Shown here piece after piece: positions 34,101 to 46,100 of a DNA stretch of 64,000 nucleotides (its first letter is position 1; the number at the start of each line of letters is the position of its first letter). The DNA is taken from contig OY829327.1 in assembly GCA_963691655.1 (NCBI GenBank), positions 63,748,079-63,812,078 on the forward strand, given 5' to 3'. The notes beneath the pieces are model-generated. The model did not search any database. It saw nothing but the letters and a program-made list of their open reading frames with translations, and was not told the DNA's origin. The position numbers and the translations under genes are program-made. Source of the DNA: Toxonevra muliebris (lineage: Eukaryota; Arthropoda; Insecta; Diptera; Pallopteridae).

Positions 34101-37100
34101 CTAAAATCGATAAAAAAAAAAATCTAAATATGCTCTCCACTGTAATATTCTCCACCTGTAGCCAGATCGGTGTGTTTGAATTTATATCCCCTATAAAAAG
34201 TAAAATGATACCATTTAGCATACATCCTTTAGTATATTCTGAGACCTTTTGTGTTTATTTAAGGCCCCCCATTCTCGATTTTGAATTTCCACGATATTTA
34301 ATGGGCTGGTAAATAAACAAAAATCAATTTTTGAGGTTTGGATATCTGCGCATATGTATTTCGAAACTTTAAAAACAAGAAAAAATTCTTACATTGTTGT
34401 TTTACAAAGATTTTAGCAACATTTTCGTCGTCAATAAAAAGCCTGTTTTTTGATGGCGGGAACGATTGCAAATCTCTGGAATGTCTGAAATCAAAAAATC
34501 AAACAGAATTAGATAAAGTACATGTTTTTCTATAACATAGACTATTATTATACTTTTTGGTTAAAAACTGAGCGGAAAATGATAGAAACCCCTTAGCAAT
34601 CTTCTTGATAATAGTCTAAGTTATAGCTATTGATGTATTAAACAACATTGCAAAATTTCAAAGCTATTGGTAGAATAGTTCTTGAGTTACAAAGTCCGCC
34701 AATCGTAAAAACAATTCGAGAAAAATGCGTTTAAAGTTTTGTGAAGTAATGTTTCGTGTATAAAACCAACTCACTTTCAATCAGCTATGCTTGGTCCATA
34801 CAAAATCTCTTCAGACTCTTCATAGGCTTGGTTTTCTTGAGCCTTTTCATCCCTACGTGCTATTCTGGCTTCTCTGGCAGCATCAGTGAGGTTCTGCTCA
34901 GCCGCCACGATGCGTTGCTCGTCGCGGATCTGCTGGAGCTCGGTGGCCGCTGGTCCGATTTTCACTCCGAGGGTTTCCATAATTTCCAAAATTGTTCGGA
35001 AGCCATCATTGAAAACACAGGCAGATGTCTGGGCAGCAATTTCAACAATAATTTTTCCACTAAATAAGTGTTTAGGGGCCAGCTGCCAAACGCATTTATT
35101 AAAACTATCGTTGTCGTTTTGCGTGTTATTGCCAAGCATCGGTGGAGTAGATCATCCGCTGACAGATCTTCATAAATCGGTTTGATAATCGCTTGAACAT
35201 CGTCGGTTAATGGCGGGGGATGGTGGAAATTTTTTAAAGTGCCAGCAGCCACGACTCAGGTCCAGTAGGGCAACGCGTGTGCTGGGGATTTTCATCCGTT
35301 GAAATTTTGTGATAGAAACTTGCCTCATCCCTTCCACGGAAACTGAATTGCGTCGAATGGCCAATCCATAAAAATCGAAAGCTCTTTCATTAGTTTCTCA
35401 GTCAATTAAAATTTCTTGGGCTGAATTGGCCGGTTCTTTTTTTTTCTTGGCCGATGGTTTTGGGGTCTGTTTTTTGAATGCGTCAGCAACTTTTTCGCTT
35501 CTTTTAACCGTCGATACATTCTTTTTTTTTAACATGCAAGACACACTATTTTTTCTCAAAAACAAAATCAGGTCCATACGGTTGATTTTTGAAAACTACA
35601 ACGAACGTCTTCGTATCTCTAATGCCGATATAATATTTATACTTGGCATCGTGTAAATTTTCGGAATGCTCAAACATTTCGTTGACGCTGTCCACCTCCA
35701 TTTTCCCTGCGCTTCCCGTATGATTAGCTGTGCATTTACTTTGATGCGAGTCCCAAAATGCTTCGTACTCAACGGTATTTTCTTTTACTTTCCAGCGTCT
35801 ACATTCGATACAATAACTCAATTTTACACTTAGGTCAATAATTTTATTCGTGTATTTTCCAATTAGAGGAACGATGCCCACAAGAGATGAAAATACTCGT
35901 TTTGCCCACGAGCCATCGCCGGATACTGCAAACTCTCCTTCTGGACGACCAGCTTCCGTATTTTTGTTTTTTTCTTCTTTTGCAGTTCTTCCTATCACAG
36001 CTCTGAAAACACTTCCTACTGCAGTACTGATGTGCCTGACGATATCGTAGTACGACTTCTCGCTAAAACCTTTGCCTAAGTCCATCAGCCCGCAAAAAGT
36101 ATGCAAACCGGCAAATCCAACTCCAAGTAATCTCATTGTATATACAAATCGTCGATTAATTTCATAAGCTTTTCCGATTTTTGGACTGAAGTCAATCTCT
36201 TTATCAACAGAACAATACTCAACTTGAAACCAAGACCTCTGATATCTCGTTTATATATTTGAATGTCACTATCACAACGTTTGCATTTCAGTAAAAACAA
36301 GAAACTGCACGATACAGTAACTGAAGGTAGGGTCAATGTTTGCAAACAGATCAGACGATTTGAAATCTTCGCTGCTGATGTACTCGCAAGACTCTGATCT
36401 ACTCCATCAGAAAACCGATTTCCATAAAATTTCCTTTTCCTGCGTTTACTCGGCCTATTATCACCATGTTTTCCATACTTGGGCATTTTGTAGAGCGTAC
36501 AGAGCGTAGAAGTACGCTCTACAGTGTAGAGCATTTAAAAGAGCTGTACAGCGTAGAGTACCGAGGCAACTCTTACAAACTGCGGCCACTACTCGTGGTC
36601 GAAAAAGACGGAATAAGCCGAGTAATTACATCACTGAATTATAGAAAAGATAGCCGTCAAGGAAAACACTGCGCGTAGAGTCCATACGACGTGCGTACTC
36701 TTGGCTCCGCCTGACGCGTCTACTGTCCAACGTCCATAACTCCGAGAGTATTTCGAATTTTGACTTGAAGGGGACATTCCCAAAGAGATAAACATTCGAA
36801 CAAGACAATGAAAAAAAATCGATTTTTTGACCCCGAGAATGGGGGGGGGGGGGGGGGGGGGGTACCCTTAAATACCTATGTAGCAACACTGATGACGCAC
36901 TGTCATATAATTTATTAGAATTTGGTTGAAAACGAAGAGGTAGATGATTTAGAAAAACGCGACAGTTTCGAAGAATTCAAATTATGTACCCTCATTGAAA
37001 AAGTTTTTTCGGAGCCTTATTGTGTCTGCCACACGGTAGTGCTCCACCAATAGTTTTTTTTTTCGCAAACTAAGCACATAAAACCTGATAAATTGTGAAA

Positions 37101-40100
37101 ACATGTCAATTTCTAATTATGCATCAAAAAACACTTCACTTTTTTAAAAATCACTTCGATTTTTTAAGAATTTCACTTCACAAAAAAAATTCAAAACGAC
37201 AGCCCTGCTTTGTTGTGTTTTTTCTATTTTGTCTTTTGTATGCGTAAAATATTTTCTTAGGCTGCTGTGCGGTTTGTGAGCGTATAATATATGTTTTTGT
37301 TTTATTATGTTGGTCAATATTTTGCTGTCTGTTAGGTTTGGTACATATGATACCCCTACGTATTTATTGTCATTGGTTTGTTTTGGTTAATTGAAGTTTT
37401 AAGTTTTGTCGTTGTTCTTTGTATTAGTTTTTGTATTAGATGTTTTGGGTAGCCTTTTTTTGTTAGTAAATTCATTATTTTTATGTAGTTCTGTGGTTTG
37501 AAATCGTCGCCTATGATGCTATTTATTTTATGTGTGATACCTGTTGCTGTGTATATTTTTTTGTTTCATTGGGTGATACGAGTTGAAATTTATTATTCGA
37601 CCCGATGAAGTGCTTTTCGTGTACCGGTTGAATTTAATGTGTTGGCTGGTTCTGTGTAGTTCTGCGTCAAGATATGGGATTTTGTTGTTTTGTTCTATTT
37701 CTACTGTAGTTGTATTCGTTTGTGCTGTTTGTTCAATGTGTTAAGTATTGCGTCTAGATCAGTGGTCGGCAAAATTGAAAATGAGATTGTATTGGTGAGC
37801 GCAGAGTAATGGCCATACACTGTATAAAAATAAACCTAAAAGCCGTCACATGACAAATAAGAAACTTAAAAAACTTAAACAAAAGGTATTCTTCCAATGC
37901 ATTTATTTAAATCTATTCATTGCATGTTACCAAAGGCATTTGAAATTATAGGTAATTTTTTGGCGTTAATTTTTAGTCATACACATAATTTCTCACCGGA
38001 ACGTAAGGAAAAATCAACGCAGCCGCTGCTCATGTTGCTTCGTTGCTGTCTGAACATCGACTAATTGCCAGATCGTAAGAATGCGTGTTATGAGCGAACT
38101 GCTCGTTTGAGTTAGGTTTGCCAACCACTGGTCTAGATCTTGTCTTTTTACTATCGCTAATATGTCGTCTACGTATTTTGAAATAGGTTTTATTTCTATG
38201 GATTCAAAAACATTCAGGACTTCTGCATAACGGGCAACAACTACTTTACATTTAACAACACAACATACAGCCAGATCTACGGGATGCCAATGGGCAATCC
38301 ACTGTCCCCAACTATCGCGGATATAATACTTGGCAAACTTCTAGACGATACGATCAACGAACTGAAACAAAAATACATTTTCTCCAATTCTCAATAGCAT
38401 CTCCATTGGTGTACTATAGCATTCTCAATTTTAATGGTAATAATTATAGTTAAAATTTTTAATAAATAAAAATGAACAATATTGTCATTGGTTTAGAAGC
38501 GCTAAAATTTGCATATGCAAAAAAAGTTATATTTTGGAGGGATAAACACAGACAATTCATAAGAAAGTGCTTAAAAATATATATTTCTGAATTAAATTAC
38601 AATATATCATAACAAATATTATAATAAATACTCACATATTTAATTTTATTTGCAAGTATAACTATTAAAAAACGTTTATTTTTATATATTTACGTAAATT
38701 TTTTTTTTATTTCGTGAAAAACTGAGCAAATGTAAGTGTTGCTATTAAGCATTTTTTCTTGTTTTTTGCATACATTTTTACCAAAAGATTACTATTTTGC
38801 TCCTAAAAGTGAATTATTGCTTATAATTTTACAACGCAACCCTTTTTTGATCTCCTGATTCGGCATCAAAAGCCAAATCATTTGGTGACCGTGGTGGTCA
38901 AATTTTACTCTCCCTCTCTCTCTCTCAAACTTTCGTTTTACATTGAAGCAACAACAACTCGTGCCCATGACGTGACCGTCTGCATAACAGGGCACTAATA
39001 AACAAAAATCCACCCCAATGTACCTATAGAATGGGATTGTTGAATACGATGGCTCTAAAATTATCGTACTACGCATATTTCCAATTATAAATTTTTGGAA
39101 ACAAACTGTATTTGTAAATGAAACAAAGAATGAACATTTTTTAATAGTGTTTTTTTTTTAAGGAGATCTGGAGTATTTCGGTGATCTAGGGTTAGTCGCC
39201 GGATGGGGCCGTACTGGAGAGAACCAGGAATTATCAGCTGTATTGCAATATATAACTGTTCCAATATGGTCCCAGTTGAAGTGTCAGAAGTCCGGATATG
39301 GGCCAAAACGTTTAACAGGAAATATGATGTGTGCTGGATTCGAAGAGGGACTGTTCGATGCCTGTCAGGTAAATTCTTTTAATCATAGTTTAGATAACAA
39401 AACCAAAAGTTCAATCAATATAAATTTATCATTTCCTGATGTTGAAACTGATGCATATTTTTTTAGTTTTAATCCATTTTAAACTAGTCAACACGAAAAA
39501 AAGGTTTTTCAAATTTTTTGAGCATTTTTATTATCTTTATTTAAAGAAATTTTCATAAAATCCCTGAAACAATTTTATAAACAAAATTTATATCGTTAAA
39601 CTTATATTTAGCTAGAATAATTTACTCAACAAACCCTGCTTCTATTTTGTACGAGTTTTTAATAATTATTTTCATTGGGCTTTTTTTTTAAATAAAAAAA
39701 ATTCCAAATCGAATGAAGTAGAAAATTTGAAGTACAGTGATTTTACTTTATCGAAAAATTGATAAGCCACAACTCAACAATACATGAACAGTAAACTTAT
39801 TCTGGGACTCATAATTCTAGCTCTTACAAAATTCTTTTGTAAGAGCGTTTTCTGAGTACCATTAATATATACACTACCCGACAATTGAAAGTATACGATT
39901 ATGGTTCAAGTAAATTTTCAGTTCTTTTATGTTATGTTCAAAGTTTTATTAAAAAAATTTTCTCATATTAAGAGTATGATAGATAGAAAACAAAAACAAA
40001 ATTAACTGATAAACACTTCAATACTTGTTTAATTACGATATAAAAATTAATACGACAAATGAAAGTATACGCTTCTTTTCAATGTTCTTAAGCAATGAAT

Positions 40101-43100
40101 AAAATATGATTTTTGTATAGAGTAAATTACATTTTTGTGATTTGTGTTACCGTCTTTTTTTTAACACGTTTATATAACTCGCTTTCAATGGTGTCTGTCT
40201 GTCAGTCTGTTCGGTACAAATTTTGCAATCGATTTTAAACTAACTTACCGATGAGCTTGAGACTTGAAATTTTAAATATAGTTCAGAATTTGAAGACAAT
40301 GCAATATGAAGTATATAAATATATAAATACAATAATATTTAAAATATTAGCATCGGAAGGTTTTCAATTTTTCTCATTGATCAAAGCATTGCATTCATCG
40401 TTGTAAAATTCATTGCTTTAGCGGGAGTAGAATATATGGATATGGATTTCATAAATTATCCTCCTTGTACATTTTGTTACATTCATATCAATAAATTTTT
40501 GTCTTACTTAATTGTTTGTTTACATGGTATCGTAGCAGCGATATATGAAATTTAGCATGTATAAGAGAATTAACACTGCATCTCATGCTAAAATCTGATT
40601 GTAACAGAAATCCAAAGCAAAGAATAATAAGAAGAGATGTTTTTTGTTGTTTTCCCGATAGTTGACGAAAATAAGCCATTACAGAATTTCAAATTTAACA
40701 TTTTCAATCGTTTTAACATTGCACCTCGTTGTGGTTCTACATTTTGTAACAGAAATGAAAAAAAAGGCATTTGCTAAATATCATAGTAAGAAGAAGATTT
40801 GTTGTTGTGAATGTAAAAAAATGTACAAGGAGGATAATTTATTTATAAGTTTAAAAAATATAAAATATGAAAAGTTCCAACATTTTAGCTAAATATATTC
40901 AACTAAAATATTTCAACATTTTATCTCCATATACTTATTTACAAATATTTAGGTAAAATGTTGAAAATAGTAATAACAATTTCTTCGCATTTTGATTTCA
41001 TGATATATAAATACTGTAAATGCTGAATGTTATTTGCCAAAAGAAATGTAAAATATTTGTTTTATCGAACACGTCAAACTCATCCATTCATACATTTTTG
41101 TCCGCTGGATGTGTCGAAAACCGTCACTGTCAAACCATCGGCATTGCACATCGTTGCTGGTTTCTACGTTTTTTTGTTCCAATTTCAACAAAAGCGAAAA
41201 GCGACCTCTTTACAATCTATACTCTTTCTTCAAAGAACGAAACACACCAAAGCATTGTATTCATCGTTGTAAAAATCATTGCTTTAGAGGGAGTAGAATA
41301 TATATGTGTATACATTCTGTCAAATAAGTACCCGGAAATTCTCATTTTAAATTTTCCCTCTGAGAATATTTCAAAAAAATTTTTTTCCCAGGTTGGCACA
41401 ACTGTCAACCACTATTCTGTGAATTTTTATTGCTATGTGTCATTTAGTTTGGTTACGGCATCATTAAGAACAAGTCAACCTTTTGTGTATTCTCAGAGGG
41501 AAAATTTAAAATTAGAATTTCCGGGTACTTATTTGACAGAATGTACATTAGTAATGGGTTTTTCGATACGATCGTAATTTTTTTAGTACACTTTGAGGTT
41601 CGAAATACGTCAGTACATAAGCAAGATTTTCGGTACACTTTCTTACAATTCTTTTTATGTGATATTATTTCAAAGAAAAATTTAACTGTGCTAATTTTCT
41701 TATGTTGTTATCGATTATACAGTGCAACACGGAAAATTTATAAGGGCTTTGCCCTATATAGTTGTTGAATTGGCAGTAAAAAATTTCACACATACAAGAC
41801 TAAAAAGCAGAAAATAATAATTTAAATAAAAAAAAATTTTTAATATACCACGTTGTTAAAACGGACTAAAAAGTTTCTTCTTGCCTCATACATATTTATA
41901 ACACTATACAGTTTTCGTTTTAAATCATGCAAATATTTTCAGACCTACTAATATTCGCAATAACATATTTTCAGGACAATCTGTATGGGGTTATGAATCT
42001 GTATGGGGCTAGGAGAAATTATTTTATACTTTTTAGTCCGTTTTCAGGACAATCTGTATGGGGTTATGAATCTGTATGGGACTAGGAGAAATTATTTTAT
42101 ACTTTTTAGTCCGTTTTAAAAAGGTATATTCAAATTTTTTTTTTATTTAAATAATTTTTTAATAACAGATCAAAGTCGATTTGGCATGCTTTGCACAAGA
42201 TTGTGAGGAATTTTATCCCACTGGTGTAGCATATCATTCCAAAAACTATGGAGGTTGTTTCGACTTGCAGTTGAAATTTTCGAATCTAATATTGAACACA
42301 GGTGCTCAATAGGATTTAAATCCGAAGACGGGTGACCAATTTAGTTTTTCAATGGAGTTTGTAGTGAAAAATTCTGTACCAAGACGCGATGTGTGTTTGG
42401 TGTCGTTATCCTGTTGGAAAATAAACGACACCAAATTCATTTTTTTGCACTTTCATCAAGATTTTCCTGTAGAATATTCACGTAGATATCAGCATTCATT
42501 CGGCTCTCAATTTTCACGAGTCTACCTATAACGTGAATAGAGAAACAATGCCACACCATAAGGGATCCTCCTCCCCATAATAAAAAAATAGCGCTATTTT
42601 TTTTTATGTTTTCATTTTTTCTTTATTTTTGTAAAAAATTTTCACCTGCGGCGCTTGCTTCAATGTTACATTTCATAACACCAGGGTTAAGAATATACAC
42701 CAATTTGCTTTGTTGAAAAAAATAATAAACGAAATTCAAAGAAAAAACTAAAAAAAAACATTTCCGTTCATTTCGTTTGTTTGTTGTTTTTGAAAGTAAC
42801 GGCATTTTCTTCTTCAACAATGCAAATTTAAAAACAAGTAAAAAATAAAATCGCGGTAGCCTAGTGGTTAGTGTGTTCGGACTGCTACGCAGAGGTGCCC
42901 AGGTTCATATCTCGACACGCTCAAAAATCAAAAATAAAAATTTTTCTGTACGGCACCACCTCATGGCTGGCAATGGCAAACATCCAAGAGTAAAAAAGTG
43001 TCTATGAAAAGCTTTTCACTTCGCCGTTCGGATTTGGCAAAAAACTGTACATCCCTTCCATTCGTATATAAATATAACTCACACAACATGAATGCCATAA

Positions 43101-46100
43101 TAGTAATTGTGGAAAATAAAGACAAATTATCTACGTAATTGCAAATTAGTTTTCTTTCAAAATGTGCAATAACGCCATTATGGCGATCACCCAGTCAGCT
43201 TTATGACCGTTTTTGTGATTTTTTCATTAGTACTTTAAAAGTAAACCAAATTTACATGTTTAAGAAAATGCAGTTTTATTTCAGGCTTTTTAAAAATTGG
43301 TTTTCTCAAATAAAAAATTCTTCCGTTTTTCTCGACATAAGTATGTAAGCGAATGGGTAAACCTATAAAAACAAAAGGGAGAAATATTCTCATATAGTAA
43401 ATAGGAATGGCATGGAAATAAGCGCCTCAAACAAAATATTTTTACAAAAATAACAAAGATTAAGTTTAATTGAAATGTAACATTGAAAGAAGCGCCGCAG
43501 GGAAAATTTTTTTACAAAAATAAAGAAAAAATGAAATTATTTTAAAACAAATTAAAATTTTCCCATGAGGCGCTTCTTTCAATGTTACCTTTAAATAAAT
43601 AATAACGGGGTTAAGAATAAACACCAATTTCATTTGTTGAAAAAAATGAGAAACGAAACTCAAAGAAAAAAGAGAAATATGCTCATATAGTAAATAGGAA
43701 TGGCATGGAAATAAGCGCCTCAAACAAAATATTTTTACAAAAATAACAAAGATTAAGTTTAATTGAAATGTAACATTGAAAGAAGCGCCGCAGGGAAAAT
43801 TTTTTTACAAAAATAAAGAAAAAATGAAATTATTTTAAAACAAATTAAAATTTTCCCATGAGGCGCTTCTTTCAATGTTACCTTTAAATAAATAATAACG
43901 GGGTTAAGAATAAACACCAATTTCATTTGTTGAAAAAAATGAGAAACGAAACTCAAAGAAAAAACTTTAAAAGAAGTTCCTTTCATTTCGTTTGTTTTTT
44001 ATTTTTGGAAATAACTGCGTTTTCTTCTTCAACAATGCAAATTTAAAAACAAGTGAAAAATAAAGTCGCCGTAGTCTAGTGGTTAGTGTGTTTGACTGCT
44101 ACGCAGAGGTTCGGGTTCATATCTCTGCACGCTCAAAAATAGAAAATAAAAATTTTTCTACACGGCACCACCTCTTGGCTGGCAATGGCAAACCTCCAAA
44201 AGTAAAAAAATGCCCTTGAAAAGCTTTTCACTTCGCCGTTCGGACTCGGCATAAAACTGTAGGTCCCTCCCATTCGTGTATAAATATAACTCACACAACA
44301 TGAATGGATGCAAAAAGCTTGGCCTCCAGGGGCTGTTGCGCCATAATGGTAGTAGTAGGAAAAAAATTAAAGACAAATTATTTACGCATCATTTTGCATT
44401 TTTCTTTAAAAAAAAGCCATTATGGCGTTATTGCCGTTTCGAAGTGATATAAAGCGATATCGGCGTTATTTCCCAATCAAAAGTGCAATAAAGCCATTAT
44501 GGCGTTAATGCATATGGCCTTATAATACACCTTCTATTAAAATATATGTAATGATTCAAAAATGTTGCCTATTCACCAACTTACAAATATGTGAATTGTA
44601 AGGAAATTCTCACAAAAGTATAAAAAATCGTTAAATGTTGTTTCACCCAATTACTACAATTGTGAATTCGGACTTGTAAATCACAAGTACTTCTAGTGAC
44701 AAATTTTTCAATATTTGTTTCACCAAACAGGTTATAATGGTCTAATCATAGCTATGTAAAGCCATAAGGTGATAGACCCCATTTTGAAAATTTGTTTCCA
44801 TTTTAACGAACATCCGCTCACTTTCTTTTCTTTCGTTTTTTCCTAAGCAAAATCGGCAACATAAATACATGAGTCATATGTATGAAAATTCACTTTTTTC
44901 CAAAAATGTAGATCTTTTGCATTTTGTCAAAAGTGCCCCAAGCACGGGGCACAATTGTCTTTACAAAGGGCATATTTGAGAAAGGCTAATAAATTTGTCA
45001 TTCGTCTATATATACCACCTTGATGAAAAAGTTCTCAGAATAACCACCGTGTGGCACTCCCATCGTTCCGATTTGAGTTTTTTTGTTAAGTTGGTACATC
45101 TGTTGTTGATATTCCCTCTAAATCTTAGAGTCATAGCTTGACATTTGCAAAAGTTACGTAGCCAAGAGTACATCTATCTCTGTGTGTGTTGGCGATTTTT
45201 TACAATTTTATTAAATTGTATTGTATTAAATTTTGTGTAAAAAACGGATTTAATAGTGCACGAACTTTGAAAATGTTGGAAAAGTGTTTCGGCAACGACT
45301 CTCTAAAGAAAACGGTTGTTCACCAGTGGCACGAGCGGTTCAAAAGTGGTCGTGAGTCAATCGAAGATAATGAACGCAGTGGTAAACCATCGACATCGAA
45401 AACCGACGAAAACATTAATAAAGTAAAATAAATTTTGGTCAATAACCGCAAATTAACCACCAGGGAGATAGCAGAGGACTTGAACATTGCCTATGGATCC
45501 GTCCAATTGTCTATGGGTTTCCGTCGTGTAGCAGCAAAGTTGGTGCCAAAAGTCCAAAATTTCATGCAAAAAAGAGACCGTGTTAACGTCGCAAAAGGCA
45601 TGATTTGTCAGGCTGAATCTGATCCCACATTCATCAAAAAGATCATTAATTGAGACGAGACGTGGGTTTATGAGTACGACACGCAATGCAGACATCATGC
45701 AAGTGAATGGCGTTCACCAAATGAACCGAGACCAAAAAAACCACGTCGTTTTCAGTCAAAAAAGAAGGCAATGCTTACGGTTTTCATGGATTACAACGGT
45801 GTTGTGCATCATGAATTTTTGCCAGAAGGCCAGATAGTAAATAAAGAGTATTATTTGGACGTTATGAGATATTTGCGTGAAGCAATTCGCGAAAGAGACC
45901 AGAATTGTGGACAGAAAACTCGTGGATTTTGCATCATGATAATGCACCGTTGCACAGTGCCATCATTATTCGTAATTTTTTGACGAAAAATGCAACAAAT
46001 ACCATTCAACAGCCACCGAATTCACCTGATTTGGCTCCCTGTGGCTTCTTTCTGTTCAATCGAGTTGAAAAACCATTACGGGGAACGCGTTTCTTCTACG

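Larger units (their letters stand above)
33991..37207 (-). mobile_element. Mutator-like DNA transposon, 3217 bp
   Basis: The ends read CAGTGCTGTCG and CGACAGCCCTG, with degenerate matching for about 40 bp further in (CACTTCAC words). Exact 8-bp flanks CTTTGTTG lie at 33983-33990 and 37208-37215, and joining them restores the interrupted Penelope sequence. The interior encodes a minus-strand protein with the arthropod Mutator-like transposase domain. The 8-bp duplication and CAG ends are hAT-like in form, so the coding content decides the name. Inactive owing to stops. Confidence 0.85.
33430..38390 (-). mobile_element. Penelope-like element in two opposed segments, with two later insertions
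   Basis: The minus-strand segment from 38228 down to about 33430 encodes the end of RT and a GIY-YIG endonuclease. It is interrupted by a Mutator-like element (33991-37207) and a hAT MITE (37760-38130), each with an exact target duplication. A + strand segment at 38232-38390 encodes the preceding RT block. The RT is thus split with its two parts pointing in opposite directions around about 38230, as in 5' inversions made during target-primed insertion. Frames are broken. Confidence 0.85.
39884..42600 (-). mobile_element. Tc1-like element with IR/DR end, split by repeat R4
   Basis: The left end at 39884 starts TACACTACCCGACAATTGAA. A related word, CGACAAATGAAAGTATACG, lies about 170 bp inside, which is the double-repeat end structure of some Tc1 elements. 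Repeat R4 (40166-41911) and its rearranged edge follow. Decayed Tc1 transposase then resumes at about 42150-42600 on the minus strand. The right end was not found. Confidence 0.6.

Noticed and set aside
34756..35185. + strand frames of about 100 codons opposite the Mutator-like transposase
   Set aside because: Shadows of the minus-strand transposase, which has the recognisable domain order.
41020..41577. 185-codon frame over repeat R4 copy 2
   Set aside because: The frame is extended by the inserted MITE and is shorter in copy 1. No domain is recognisable.
43466..43986. Two similar minus-strand frames suggesting a small duplicated gene
   Set aside because: They are the same non-coding sequence in the 293-bp tandem duplication; the content is low complexity and hydrophobic.
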